A stretch of DNA of 64,000 nt from CAG-877 sp045125935 (GCA_045125935.1 JBGVNW010000002.1:16670-80669); one strand, 5' to 3'. Counted from the first letter of the stretch, positions 44,892 to 55,047 are shown. The notes: generated from the letters alone by a model not told the origin. A program made the numbers and translations.

Positions 44892-45185
44892 TTATTTGGC
44901 TTTACCTTTGCTATCAGTACTATCATTTTTTCTTTTTTCATGTAATGAAACCATTAAATTAGCAGTAAAGTTAATCTTATCCTCATAAGATAGTTCATCA
45001 AAGTTAGGATTATTTTCAATCATAAGTTTTACAAAATCAATTTCATCTTTATATTTTTCTTGTAATCTTTCTCTATAACTTAATTCATCGTCGGATATAG
45101 CACCACCGTGATGTTCATCAGAAAATGTAGTTGCTGCAACCCAACTCATAGCTTCATCATTTTTATAAAAGTTAATCTTTTGCAT
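44892..45185 (-). CDS. Hypothetical protein, 97 aa
   Basis: An unrecognised acidic, helical protein. EHHGGAISDDELSYRERLQEKYKDEIDFV and NPNFDELSYEDKINFTANLM suggest a compact helical fold; the end is Lys/Ser/Asp-rich. No signal peptide. GAGGTGA site; monocistronic with its own terminator. Confidence 0.65.
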   Translation of the reverse strand: MQKINFYKNDEAMSWVAATTFSDEHHGGAISDDELSYRERLQEKYKDEIDFVKLMIENNPNFDELSYEDKINFTANLMVSLHEKRKNDSTDSKGKAK

Positions 45186-45366
45186 ATTATCACCTCATCA
45201 TAATTATAAACGACTTGTCGATAAAAACGCAATTTTTTTATGACATTTCTAAAATAAGCAAAACTTTATGAAAAAAATAATAGTAATAAAAAGTAACTAA
45301 TAATTGTGATATAATAAAAATAAAAGAATAAGAAAAAAGATAAAAAGTGGAAAGGAGACAGTTTTT

Positions 45367-47145
45367 ATGAAATCAAAAAATTATAAAGCACTATTTCCTA
45401 TATTAATTGTAATTTCCACTTTATTTATATCTATTGGATATGCATCAATAAATTCAGTATCCATTGGTCTAGAAGGAAGCCTATTAGCGCAAGTGCAAGA
45501 AGGTATTTTTATTTCGGAATATCAAATTATAAATGATGAATTTGATGAAAATGATGATTACTCTAATGCAACGATAAAAAGCTGTAATGGAACAGTTTTA
45601 ACTAGTACCATAGAATTGCCAAACGATAATAATAATGGCTTTATAACATATACAATAACAATATATAATAACACTGACGTAAACTATATGTTTGAAGACG
45701 TAAAATATTTTTCTGGAGAAAATTCATATGACAATGAAAATATAGTTTTTGATGAATTGAATAACCTAGCAGTTGGAGATAAATTATTAAGTCATAGTAG
45801 TGTAACTTTTGATATGACGTTTCATTATAAAGATAATGTTATTTCCGATAATAATGTTCTTAATTCAATATTAAATTTTAGTTTTAAAGAATATTATACT
45901 ATCACCTATGAGAATATAACTAATAATGGATATCCAACTGAAGTAATGGCAGGTTCTGATTTAAATATTACATTTATCGATGAGATCCCTGAAGGCGTTT
46001 TTGTATCTGGTATGTCATCTTACACCTATGAAGATGGATACTTAACTATGATTAATGCTACGGATAATGTTGTAATTTCTAATGCTGTTGTTTTTAGATA
46101 TGATGGTGAATATGTATTTGATGGAACTAATTATATAGATACAGGGGTCTCATTATTCAGTGAAGAAAATTTTAATAAAAATTTTGAAGTGTCTTTTTCT
46201 ATTGTTAGCTATGACGAAACGCAGACAGATAAGGCTACTTTGTTTAATAGCTTAGATGAGGTAAATACTGATTTCCCAGGAGTATTGTTTAGAGTTACTG
46301 CCGATACAGAAAATTATGAGGTTTTGGGAAATAATAAAATAAATAATCTTGAACAAGTAAACAATTTATTTGAATTTTCTGATATAACAAAAGTTAAAAT
46401 CTTAAGAATCAATAATATTACATATTTTAGTGTTAATGATGGTGATTATTACGAACTTCAAGATTATACAGTTTTTAATGAATATTTTGACATTCCAGCA
46501 ACATTTGGAGCTAGTTTAGACTCAAATGGAGAACCATGGCGTTATTTTAAAGGTACATTAAAAGATATGAAAATTAAATATTTAGACCAAGATACAACTA
46601 TTGAAGCATTCGAGTTAGCTTATAATTCACTTTCAACTGTCAAATTTGATGGAACAAATTATTTGAATACGGGAGTATATTTATTTAATGAAGAAAACAT
46701 TAATAAAGATTTCGATATTACATTTACAATTAAAGCATACGATGCCACTCAAACTGTATATTCTACAATAATGAATAGTTTAGATGAAAGTACATCATCT
46801 TTCCCAGGAATAATTTTTAGATTTTACATAACTGCATCTGAAGCAAGTTCTTCAACAGAATATACACCTACTAAATATCAACTAATTGGAAATGGAACTT
46901 CAAAAACAAATGTTAGTATAGATGATTTGACAATTTCTCAAGTAAGGATAATAAGAAGAGAGAACATAGTATACTATAGTATCGACAACAGCAAACTTGC
47001 CCAATTACAAGACTTCTCAGACTTTACAACAACATTTGATGTTCCTGTTACATTTGGAGCAAGTTTAGATTCATCAGGTGAACCATACAGATATTTTAAA
47101 GGTTCACTATCAAATATTGAAGTAAGAATCAAAAATAGTAATTAA
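45367..47145 (+). CDS. Secreted surface protein with two tandem ConA/LamG-like domains
   Basis: 592 residues. Signal/anchor segment at about 8-27 (LFPILIVISTLFISIGYAS), with an N-terminal region like TasA/camelysin-type exported proteins (SVSIGLEGSLLAQ). Residues about 255-415 and 428-590 are two copies of one beta-sandwich-like domain, each starting FDGTNY(I/L)(D/N)TGV and ending TFGASLDS(N/S)GEP(W/Y)RYFKG. No sortase motif seen. Probably a cell-surface binding protein. GGAGA site; a terminator follows. Confidence 0.75.
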   Translation: MKSKNYKALFPILIVISTLFISIGYASINSVSIGLEGSLLAQVQEGIFISEYQIINDEFDENDDYSNATIKSCNGTVLTSTIELPNDNNNGFITYTITIYNNTDVNYMFEDVKYFSGENSYDNENIVFDELNNLAVGDKLLSHSSVTFDMTFHYKDNVISDNNVLNSILNFSFKEYYTITYENITNNGYPTEVMAGSDLNITFIDEIPEGVFVSGMSSYTYEDGYLTMINATDNVVISNAVVFRYDGEYVFDGTNYIDTGVSLFSEENFNKNFEVSFSIVSYDETQTDKATLFNSLDEVNTDFPGVLFRVTADTENYEVLGNNKINNLEQVNNLFEFSDITKVKILRINNITYFSVNDGDYYELQDYTVFNEYFDIPATFGASLDSNGEPWRYFKGTLKDMKIKYLDQDTTIEAFELAYNSLSTVKFDGTNYLNTGVYLFNEENINKDFDITFTIKAYDATQTVYSTIMNSLDESTSSFPGIIFRFYITASEASSSTEYTPTKYQLIGNGTSKTNVSIDDLTISQVRIIRRENIVYYSIDNSKLAQLQDFSDFTTTFDVPVTFGASLDSSGEPYRYFKGSLSNIEVRIKNSN

Positions 47146-47147
47146 TT

Positions 47148-47177
47148 AGACTTTCCTTAAAATGGTAAGTCTTTTTA
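47148..47177 (+). terminator. Surface protein terminator
   Basis: AGACTT...AAGTCT hairpin with T5. Confidence 0.75.
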
Positions 47178-47276
47178 TTATATAAAATAGTATCACAATA
47201 TTAAAAATAATATTAATGCCAACTAGAAAAAGTAAATAATTAATGATAAAATAAAAAGCTAACAGGAGGCAACATA

Positions 47277-50200
47277 ATGAAATTAACATATGAAGAATAT
47301 ATGAACTTAGTTCCAGAGCAAACTAAAAAAATGGTCGAAGCTACATTACCATACTTATGGATATATGTAAAAAGAAATAAAAGAATTAAATTGAGAAACA
47401 CTGAATCATATGACACAGATGAAAGAATGCAACAGGCTATTTCAATTTTATTAGGCTCAGCACAAGATCAAGAAGTAAAATCATTTTTTGAAGGAAATGG
47501 TTTTTCTCCATCTAGAATTAATATTGCACAAGAAGAGCTTCCCAAATTAAGTGTATCTGAAAAAAAAGAAATTTTTGAACAATCAATTGAATTATTTATG
47601 CCATACGAAGATATCACCAAATATAGCACAATACAACCGATTGACCTAATTAATAAAGCTATAACATTAGGTGAAGGAGAATACTATTTTAATGGAATGT
47701 TAAGATATATTGGATTTGAAAGTGATATAAAAACACAAATATCTACTATGTTGAAAGATTCTCAGCGAAAACAAGAACTACAACTGGAAAGAAAAATTTT
47801 TGAACAATTACCAATATCGGCCATTAACTATTTAGAAACAGCATCTAAAATTAGAACAGCAATTATAAATTTATATAAAAGTAATAGCCTACAAGAGCAA
47901 GAACTCCTAAAAAATGATGACTCATATATTGTACCTATATCTTTATTACTTGCTTTATATGAATATGAAGGCCAAGAAAAAGCTGAAATAGTTGAATATT
48001 TTAAATCTAAATCTATAACTCTTGATAACATTAGAAAAAATTTTACAGGATTTCCTACGATAAATATAAGATATACAGATAGAAATTTAGAATGTGTAAA
48101 AGAGTTGTATAAAAGATACTGGACAACAGGTGTGAATAAAGATGTCAAAGAAGATGAAATTCAAGTAGTGGATATTTTAAGCAATGTACTTGATAGAAAT
48201 TTTACTGGAGTAGTAATTATTGATAAAGTCTTTGAAAGATTAGGTACAAGTACAGACGAATTTGATAATTTAAAGAAAAATATTGAAGCTGCAATCATTA
48301 GAAGAAAAATGGAAGAGGAAATGAACTATACAAAAAGTTTCTACAAAGAATTGCGAAGAGATACAAAAGACTTTATCAACCTAACAACCAGAATTTATCA
48401 AGTTATTTTAAAGAAAATGCAAGAGGGAAAACACAATAAAGAAATCCTAATTTGTGAAGATGACGCTGATACATTAGCGCTTTATATTGCCTCACATTTC
48501 TATAATACAGATTTCGAAGTGTTTTACGCGGATCATGGAGTGACCTTTGAAAAAGTCATGAAACTATTAGGAATTTCAATTACAAGGGAAGAAATAGAAC
48601 AAGAAGAACTAAATCAAAAACTAGTGGTGGATAAATTCAAAAGATTTGTTCTTACAGGCGTAAATTCTAATAAGCGTCCTGAAAACATTAGTATTAACGA
48701 TGTGGCTTATAATTTATGCAATAGAGACTTTAATAAAAGTATGATTATGGAAAATATTTTTGAAGAAATTAGACGAGACATAGATTTGCCTGCAAATTTT
48801 ATGTGCACACTAGAAGATTATCTAAAAAATAAAGAAGAAGAAAGAAAAAGAAAACTATCAGAAGAATATTTTGCAGATAAATCAAATGAAGTATATGAGT
48901 TTCTAGAAAAAACCAGCAGAGCATATATTACATTACAATTTCTCGTAAAAAAACAAAACTTTCAAGATGAAGAACTTGTTGCTCTATCACTTCTTTATGC
49001 TTTGTTTGATTCGAAAACTGAGTCAAGAGAGTTATATGCCCATATGGGACTATCTAAAGATAAGTTAGATACATACTTAAATATTAACTTTAATAGATAT
49101 GCAGCATCAGATCCAGATATAGATATAATTGTTAATAAAATAGCTCCATATATTGAGCAAACTAGGGATAATGAGTCGCAAAAAAATTTAACTGTTAAAG
49201 AAATAACCGAGAATATATTTACATCAAAAAGACAAAAGTCACTGCAATTATCAAGATTACTTGCACAATATGATCTATCATATGAATCTTTCGACGATTT
49301 TACAGAGACTAGAAAAAAAATAGAAGAAGAAAAATGTGAACAGGCTGAAGTAGCAAAGGCCAATGCACTTATGACAGGTTGCAATAATCATGCGATTGAC
49401 ATTATAAAACAGGCAACAAAAATATTCCAAGTGTTAGAGGAATCAACAGATGAGACAATGGTTAAATTAACATCCAATGACATGGTTGATATTTCCATTT
49501 TACTAGGCATTTTAAGAAAAGATGATTTAGATTCATACAAAAACTTTAGAAAATATAATATAACTGAACAAGAAATTATAAACTTATTAGAATTGCCAAG
49601 AAATCTAGAAGTACAAGCAGCTAAAAAAAGCTATAGTCCAAAATGTTTTCTAACACATTTCACAGAATTTGGAGACACTAATTTTTATGGACATTTAAAT
49701 CACAATGATTTATTAAATATTCTATTAAGAAAAAATTCTAATGTAATAAAAAGTTCATTGGAAGCACTTGGAGTAGAATATGAAGTATTTACAAGAGAAT
49801 GCTTAACTGGAAAAGATTTTGAGAGTACATTAACAATAGATGATAGATGTAGTAGATTAGATAGAGTAGTAACTCCAGAAGTAAATACAACTAGCACAAC
49901 TAGTATATTGACTTATGGAAGTGAACTAGCAAATCATACGACATTTATTAATGAACATTGTACGGGATTTGTATTAAAAAATCAAAATCAAGAAGCATCT
50001 GAAACAATTAGGGACGTCTTAGATAAGGTATATGAAAAAAAGAAAGTTCAAAAAAGAGCTAGAACATGGTTCGAAAAACTGGTTGGTACAGAAGTAGAAA
50101 CAACAGAAGAAATAAAAGTAAATGGTTTAGCGATAGCAGAACTTAAATCGGTCGTATCACAGTATATTGAACCACTATATGATGATATTAGAACACTCGA

Positions 50201-50825
50201 TTCGTTAGCAAAATATCTAGAGACTTATCGTAAAAAAGTAGTAGAACATAGAAATAAAGCAGATGAAATGTGGCAACACCTAAGTGAAGATTCCAAAGCA
50301 ATAGATGAAGATGATTTTGAAAAGATCCTTCGAATGCAAACATACCTAAAGGCTGTGAAGTCTAAAAAAGATAATTTCGAACTAACAGATCATTTGGTTA
50401 AACAGTATATTTATAAGACATACATTGTAATGCAAAATGATTTAGTTACAATAACAGGACTAGAAATGTCAAGGGATGTGTTAATTCCATTACTCGAAGC
50501 TGAAACACTGCTTGGAAATAGCATTCAAAATCAAGTCAACGGAGCTACAATAACAGAAAATGTTGTTAAATTATTAGGTGAAGTTGTAAGTAAAAACACA
50601 GTTGGGATTCAGCAAGGATTGGATGCTATAAAAGAATCTGGAATATCTGAAGAGAAGCTATCTATTCTAAGTCAAGACATAGCAAAATATTTAACTCAAA
50701 TAAATGAAGCAAATAATCCAAATGATATTCACCTAGAAACATTACCACAAATAACACCACAACTAGAATCATCAAATACACCAATACAGAAAAAATATGT
50801 ATCAGATAACGGAGCGAATAAGTAA
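47277..50825 (+). CDS. Giant protein with Clp_N-like helical repeats and TelA-like C-terminus
   Basis: 1182 residues, soluble, no signal peptide. At least six segments fit one ~35-residue helical pattern like the Clp N-domain repeat (hydrophobic LLLAL, then a gap, then GhxxexLxxxL): near residues 50, 220, 395, 575, 745 and 820, for example ISLLLALYEYEG, VALSLLYALFDS and LLNILLRKNSNVIKSSLEALG. The C-terminal ~300 residues form long coiled helices resembling TelA. No ATPase motif. Probably a scaffold or stress-response adaptor. Function unknown. AGGAGG site, terminator after. Confidence 0.65.
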   Translation: MKLTYEEYMNLVPEQTKKMVEATLPYLWIYVKRNKRIKLRNTESYDTDERMQQAISILLGSAQDQEVKSFFEGNGFSPSRINIAQEELPKLSVSEKKEIFEQSIELFMPYEDITKYSTIQPIDLINKAITLGEGEYYFNGMLRYIGFESDIKTQISTMLKDSQRKQELQLERKIFEQLPISAINYLETASKIRTAIINLYKSNSLQEQELLKNDDSYIVPISLLLALYEYEGQEKAEIVEYFKSKSITLDNIRKNFTGFPTINIRYTDRNLECVKELYKRYWTTGVNKDVKEDEIQVVDILSNVLDRNFTGVVIIDKVFERLGTSTDEFDNLKKNIEAAIIRRKMEEEMNYTKSFYKELRRDTKDFINLTTRIYQVILKKMQEGKHNKEILICEDDADTLALYIASHFYNTDFEVFYADHGVTFEKVMKLLGISITREEIEQEELNQKLVVDKFKRFVLTGVNSNKRPENISINDVAYNLCNRDFNKSMIMENIFEEIRRDIDLPANFMCTLEDYLKNKEEERKRKLSEEYFADKSNEVYEFLEKTSRAYITLQFLVKKQNFQDEELVALSLLYALFDSKTESRELYAHMGLSKDKLDTYLNINFNRYAASDPDIDIIVNKIAPYIEQTRDNESQKNLTVKEITENIFTSKRQKSLQLSRLLAQYDLSYESFDDFTETRKKIEEEKCEQAEVAKANALMTGCNNHAIDIIKQATKIFQVLEESTDETMVKLTSNDMVDISILLGILRKDDLDSYKNFRKYNITEQEIINLLELPRNLEVQAAKKSYSPKCFLTHFTEFGDTNFYGHLNHNDLLNILLRKNSNVIKSSLEALGVEYEVFTRECLTGKDFESTLTIDDRCSRLDRVVTPEVNTTSTTSILTYGSELANHTTFINEHCTGFVLKNQNQEASETIRDVLDKVYEKKKVQKRARTWFEKLVGTEVETTEEIKVNGLAIAELKSVVSQYIEPLYDDIRTLDSLAKYLETYRKKVVEHRNKADEMWQHLSEDSKAIDEDDFEKILRMQTYLKAVKSKKDNFELTDHLVKQYIYKTYIVMQNDLVTITGLEMSRDVLIPLLEAETLLGNSIQNQVNGATITENVVKLLGEVVSKNTVGIQQGLDAIKESGISEEKLSILSQDIAKYLTQINEANNPNDIHLETLPQITPQLESSNTPIQKKYVSDNGANK

Positions 50826-50852
50826 TAAAGACGATACAGATAAAAGCTAAAA

Positions 50853-50886
50853 AGACCCAAAATAATATATGGTTGGGTTCTTTTTC
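50853..50886 (+). terminator. Terminator of the giant protein gene
   Basis: GACCCAA/TTGGGTT stem, then T run. Confidence 0.8.
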
Positions 50887-51031
50887 TTTTTATAACAAAT
50901 GAATATATAGCAAACGAATTCTAAAAAACAAGTAAACGTAATATATGTATGCATAAAAATTAAAATATTTTTTAGAATTATTGTAGCATTATTTTATACA
51001 TGATATAATTACAATAGATAGGAGGTAGAAT

Positions 51032-51256
51032 ATGAGAAAATATAAAGTTGTCGGAGGACCTAAGGAAATTATTGTTAAACAAGGTAATTCGGAAGAAGCG
51101 TATAAAATGTTTGAAGAAATAATAAACAAAGAAGTTACTCAAGGATGGGAATATCACTCTATGGAAAACATTGCTATTACAGAAAAACCAGGATGTTTTC
51201 AACAACCAATTACTAGATATAGTTACATGTTAATTTTCTATAAAGATGAAAAGTAA
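51032..51256 (+). CDS. DUF4177-like small protein
   Basis: A 74-residue protein. The pattern YKVV...EEIINKEVTQGWEYHSM...YSYMLIFYK fits DUF4177, small cytoplasmic proteins of unknown role. AGGAGG site and a TATAAT box near 51003. It overlaps the yidD start by 11 bases, so the two are coupled. Confidence 0.72.
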   Translation: MRKYKVVGGPKEIIVKQGNSEEAYKMFEEIINKEVTQGWEYHSMENIAITEKPGCFQQPITRYSYMLIFYKDEK

Positions 51257-51629
51257 TGATCCAAGAAGCATATATTATGATAGAAAATATGCAAAGGAAA
51301 AAATTAACTATTTAAAATTGTTTTTCTTTATATTTTTGCTTTTGTTAATACTATTTTTTAATATTCATTTTAAACTAAACATTGTAATTTTTATTATAAT
51401 GCTTGTAATTTATTTTTTGATTTCGATAAAGCCGCTTGTTTTATTGATTATAAAAATATATCAACACATTGCTCCTATTAGTATTAGAAGTAAATGTCGT
51501 TTCGAACCAAGTTGTTCACAATATATGATTTTAAGTATTAATAAATATGGATTAATAAAGGGTTTTATTAAGGGTGTTAACAGAATTAAAAGATGTAATA
51601 TAAATGGTGGAGGATATGATAATCCATAA
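51246..51629 (+). CDS. yidD: Membrane protein insertion efficiency factor YidD
   Basis: 127 residues. The C-terminal part has the YidD core: KIYQHIAPISIRSKCRFEPSCSQYMILSI and GVNRIKRCNINGGGYDNP, with the conserved cysteines and GGxDxP. YidD assists YidC-dependent membrane insertion. An N-terminal extension with two TM segments (about 25-65) is longer than the usual ~80-residue protein. It starts inside the DUF4177 gene. Confidence 0.88.
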   Translation: MKSNDPRSIYYDRKYAKEKINYLKLFFFIFLLLLILFFNIHFKLNIVIFIIMLVIYFLISIKPLVLLIIKIYQHIAPISIRSKCRFEPSCSQYMILSINKYGLIKGFIKGVNRIKRCNINGGGYDNP

Positions 51630-51665
51630 AAAAAGATATTTAAATTTATAATACCTTTTTTTATT

Positions 51666-52676
51666 TTAAGAACCAGAAATAATCATAAACCAAGAAGATA
51701 TTATTATTGTTGCAATAATTTTATTTTTAGTTTTAAAATGTTTTCCCCATATCCAAATCAATATAATGCCAACTGGAGGAAACAGAAAACCTGTTATGCT
51801 CATTATTGTAATCCTAAATTGGTCACTATTATAAAATTTATTTATATTGGCAGTGATATCAACTAATTTATTTGTAGAAGTTGCAGTTTTGTTATCATCA
51901 TCTAATATGTCTGCAGTAGGATTCAAAATAGAATTATATATTTTTCTTTTTTGTTCAAGAAGAATTTTCATTTTAATATCTAGAGTAAATCGTTGAGTAA
52001 AGTTTTCTCCATATTCGCCTCTTCCTGTTTTATATGTTTTTTCTTTTTTGATAGCGTCAATAGTTAATATTATTGATTTAGCTATTTGTAGCTTATCTTC
52101 TTCACTAGCATGCTCAAATAATTTTTCATATAAATTAAGACACGAAAACATTTTATCTTGAACTTGAGATAAATCAAATCTATTTATTGAATATGAATTA
52201 TAGTATTTTATGGTAGCTTCTAATGATTCGTTAGTTGCATACAATGTTTCTTTAACACAACTATCTATATTATTATCATATTCATTTTTCTCTTTTAAAA
52301 TATTTATTACATTATTAAAAGTCTTATTCAAATATTCCATTGTAAAATCAATATAATTATTTAATAAAGTTTTACAAATACCATATCTTAACAACGCAGT
52401 TGTATTATCTGCGTCGAGTTTCAATAATTGATCATAACCTTTATACGCTTCCTCGTATTCTTTGTTATTATAGTTTCTGTTTGCTAATTTCAAAATATTA
52501 TCATGCTTAGGCAAATTTTTCACTTCAACAGAACCAGAAATTTCTAATTTATATTTTGCTATAGCATCGTCTACCAAAATAGCCTGATGACAATATTCAC
52601 ATTTTGCAGCTTCTTGTTTTGGATTGACATCTAAACTTGCTCCACAATTTGGGCACTTAGCAGAAACTAATTTCAT
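51666..52676 (-). CDS. Zinc-ribbon/TPR-like protein with C-terminal TM segments
   Basis: 336 residues. The N-terminal zinc ribbon (KCPNCGASLDV...AKCEYCHQ), a helical TPR-like section (LANRNYNNKEYEEAYKGYDQLLKLDADNTTALLRYG) and two C-terminal hydrophobic segments (ITGFLFPPVGIILIWIWG, IIATIIISSWFMIISG) suggest a cytoplasmic domain on a membrane anchor. Function unknown. AAGGTG site; faces the island. Confidence 0.7.
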   Translation of the reverse strand: MKLVSAKCPNCGASLDVNPKQEAAKCEYCHQAILVDDAIAKYKLEISGSVEVKNLPKHDNILKLANRNYNNKEYEEAYKGYDQLLKLDADNTTALLRYGICKTLLNNYIDFTMEYLNKTFNNVINILKEKNEYDNNIDSCVKETLYATNESLEATIKYYNSYSINRFDLSQVQDKMFSCLNLYEKLFEHASEEDKLQIAKSIILTIDAIKKEKTYKTGRGEYGENFTQRFTLDIKMKILLEQKRKIYNSILNPTADILDDDNKTATSTNKLVDITANINKFYNSDQFRITIMSITGFLFPPVGIILIWIWGKHFKTKNKIIATIIISSWFMIISGS

Positions 52677-53055
52677 ACACTCACCTTCTTATAGTTCAGT
52701 ATATCATATATAACACTAATGTAAAAAGCAAATTTACAATGAAATGTAAATATTAAACACAATATGCTTAGGTCATAAGATTATAAGATAAAAGAATCGC
52801 AAGGGAGGGAAGCGATTCTTTTACTTTTTATTAGAAATAGAAAAATAAAAGAATAAATTAAAAACATTTACATATTTTATTAATTAATAATGCATTAATT
52901 AATAAAATATAGTAACACAACAGAAATAAAAATACAAAATAGATAGATATTGACTCATGAAGCTGAAAATAACAATGTTGTAAATAGAAAATAAAAATGC
53001 TATTATAGTAAGCACCAGATGTGGTATAATATCAATATAAGGATAGGGTGATAAT
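52677..53055. other. Intergenic region at the island's left edge
   Basis: About 380 AT-rich bases. It contains a GGTCATAAGATTATAA segment (52769-52800) that recurs at 61824-61854 in the island's right part, the hairpin at 52791-52824, and near 53025 a GTGGTATAATAT promoter-like box for the Panacea gene. No gene seen. Confidence 0.55.
52791..52824. terminator. Hairpin terminator
   Basis: AAAGAATCGC/GCGATTCTTT stem around AAGGGAGGGA, T run. Confidence 0.75.
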
Positions 53056-53604
53056 ATGAACGAAAAAGATTTAAATCGAGATATTATTGAAAATTCTTAC
53101 TACTTAATTAATTTATTTTTAATAGACAAAACAGAAAGTAAAAAAATATCTATAACAAATTTAAAATTACAAAAATTAATGTATTTTGTAGAAGCTTATT
53201 ATATGGTGAAAAATCCAAATGATGACAAACTATTTACATCTACTTGGAGTGCATGGGATTACGGACCAGTTAGTAGGGACTTATATAATTACTACAAAAA
53301 ATTTGGAAGTATAGAAATATCATTAACTGAAAACCAAGTATCGATAGGTGAAAATTTGCCACCTGAAAACAAAAAATATATTGATAAAATATATTCATTA
53401 TTTGGAAATTTTTCAGCATTTGATTTAGTAACACTAACGCATTTGAAAGGTTCTCCATGGAGCATAATATACGAGAGTAATAAAGAATCAAAAAAGTATA
53501 ATTTTGAAAATTTAAATGATTCAGTTATATCAAAAAAGAAAACAAAAGAGTGGTTTGAAATGAGATTTAACTTTCTTTTTAAAGCAACAGAAGGAGAAGA
53601 ATAA
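53056..53604 (+). CDS. Panacea (DUF4065/SocA-like) antitoxin-type protein
   Basis: 182 residues. ISITNLKLQKLMYFVEAYYM, WDYGPVSRDLYNYYKKFG and FDLVTLTHLKGSPWSIIYE are the Panacea hallmarks. This domain is the neutralising part of many two-gene toxin-antitoxin systems (PanAT), acting as a chaperone-like antitoxin for unrelated toxins. The next gene starts on the last base of its stop (TAATG), so it is probably the toxin or target. GGGTGA site. Confidence 0.85.
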   Translation: MNEKDLNRDIIENSYYLINLFLIDKTESKKISITNLKLQKLMYFVEAYYMVKNPNDDKLFTSTWSAWDYGPVSRDLYNYYKKFGSIEISLTENQVSIGENLPPENKKYIDKIYSLFGNFSAFDLVTLTHLKGSPWSIIYESNKESKKYNFENLNDSVISKKKTKEWFEMRFNFLFKATEGEE

Positions 53605-54374
53605 TGGCAACTTCTGGTGGAATAATTGAAATAAGAGGTATTGTAGACTCATTTGGTGAAGAACAACGTAAAAAATTAAATGATCAATGGAGAAAAGATA
53701 TAGAAGACTCAAATTTTATAATTTCAGAAATAGAAGAAAAAACTAAGTACATAGAAGAAAATATAGATAATATAATTGCAATGGTAGAAAGATTAAATAA
53801 AGAACTAGATTACTATGCAGAACTAGGAGTTGATATAGAGACAAAAGAAAATACACAATATCAATTTCCGGAAATTAGAAGAAACTTAGAACGAAATTAT
53901 AGAACATTATCATTAATTTATTATAGGTATAACTTTGAGCAAAATAAAATTAAATATAACGAAAGTGAAAAAAGTTTAAATCATATTATTGAAGCACAAA
54001 CACAAATAGAGAAGAAAATGAATAGTATGGATAGTCGAGTAGAAGGATTAGGAGCAACTTTTTTAAATATGGTTTTAACGATTTCAATTATAACAACAAT
54101 GGTAACAGTACTATCAAATGCAAGCGGTATATATGCATTATCTATAGTGGTAGGTTGTGCATGGATACTTTTAACTTCAATACTATTTATTGGTGCTTAT
54201 TTTAAAGATGAAAATAAAAAAATACCAAAAGTGGTCAAAGTAACATATATAATAATAACAATATTGGCAATTGTTTTCTTTGTATTTAACACTATTGATT
54301 CTAGCAAAGATAAAAAAATAGGAGTAGAGGAAAACGGTGAACAAAACAAGAAAATAATTAAAATTGAAAAATGA
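53604..54374 (+). CDS. Coiled-coil membrane protein, likely partner of the Panacea protein
   Basis: 256 residues: a long charged helical/coiled-coil N-terminal part (about 1-145) then three hydrophobic segments (LNMVLTISIITTMVTVLS, LSIVVGCAWILLTSILFIGA, VTYIIITILAIVFFVFN) and a charged tail. It shares a base with the upstream stop and has its own AAGGAG site. A membrane-active toxin is the obvious guess from context; a phage-sensing membrane protein is also possible. Confidence 0.65.
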   Translation: MATSGGIIEIRGIVDSFGEEQRKKLNDQWRKDIEDSNFIISEIEEKTKYIEENIDNIIAMVERLNKELDYYAELGVDIETKENTQYQFPEIRRNLERNYRTLSLIYYRYNFEQNKIKYNESEKSLNHIIEAQTQIEKKMNSMDSRVEGLGATFLNMVLTISIITTMVTVLSNASGIYALSIVVGCAWILLTSILFIGAYFKDENKKIPKVVKVTYIIITILAIVFFVFNTIDSSKDKKIGVEENGEQNKKIIKIEK

Positions 54375-54447
54375 GAAAAATTATATAATATTATAGTAGA
54401 AAAAGGTATTAATAAAGATAGATATAAAATTTATATTCCTGAAAAGA

Positions 54448-54479
54448 AAAAAGAATCGTAATTAAAATTGATTCTTTAT
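54448..54479. terminator. Hairpin terminator
   Basis: AAAGAATC/GATTCTTT stem with an AT-rich loop, 75 bases after the Panacea partner. Confidence 0.6.
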
Positions 54480-54552
54480 AATAATAAAAATCTCCGATTC
54501 ACAATCTTGATTATGAATTAATTTTTTAATTACATTATCTGTTTTAAGTAAT

Positions 54553-54645
54553 TCATATTTTGACAATTTTGAAATATTTTCCCAGTTCTCCTTGTTTGAA
54601 TTGTTGAAAAAAGTTTGTTAGTTCATTGATAGTTTGTTCTGTCAT
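54553..54645 (-). pseudogene. Remnant of a second tyrosine integrase, 5' end only
   Basis: A 30-codon frame behind GGAG reads MTEQTINELTNFFQQFKQGE and then diverges. The first 20 residues are the native N-terminus of the integrase family copy at 62491-63375 (upstream of its present ATG). It shows that another related integrase once started here. Confidence 0.75.
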
Positions 54646-54877
54646 ATAAATACTCCTAATATATAAAATATTTTTGTAACTTATATAAACAAAACAACCA
54701 TTCAAAAGAACCAATATAGAAAATCTTTTTGACTATAGAGGGGACTACCATATCTGTAGAGTGGTCTAGTCAAAAACTCATCCACGCCAAAACAACAAAA
54801 AAAGCAACATCACTGTTGCTTAAAATTCTAAATGGCAGGGGATGAGAGAATCGAACTCCCAACAGTGGTTTTGGAGA
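54594..54877. repeat. Direct repeat, copy A (integrase start to tRNA-Trp 3' half)
   Basis: Nearly identical to 63446-63728. It includes the integrase start, the intervening ~190 bases with an AAGCAACA/TGTTGCTT hairpin, and the 3' half of tRNA-Trp (54833-54877). Confidence 0.85.
54833..54877 (-). pseudogene. Partial tRNA-Trp (3' half, attachment-site remnant)
   Basis: 45 bases identical to 63684-63728, covering the acceptor 3' strand with CCA, T arm, variable region and anticodon 3' side, ending within the anticodon loop at TTTGGAGA. Beyond it the sequence is element-specific. This is the usual footprint of integration into a tRNA gene. Confidence 0.85.
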
Positions 54878-55047
54878 TTTGACTCATTCCGTTATAGACC
54901 TACCAATAAATTTCAGTATGTTTTATAATATATAAATGAAATCTCATATATAAATTACACTTTCAGTATAAAGTAAATAAATAGTTTACGCAAGTAGAAA
55001 TGGCACATTTCTACTTCTTTTTTTGAGTTGGAGCGCGACAAGTCAAG
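54870..55047. repeat. Inverted repeat, left copy
   Basis: Reverse complement of about 61969-62149 with scattered differences. It contains an AAGTAGAAAT/ATTTCTACTT hairpin and a TTGGAGCGCGACAAGTCA block. It flanks the defence genes on the left. Confidence 0.8.

Noticed and set aside
54833..54912. Complete tRNA on the minus strand at the left repeat
   Set aside because: Only the 3' half matches; sequence beyond the anticodon loop cannot form D arm or acceptor 5' strand.
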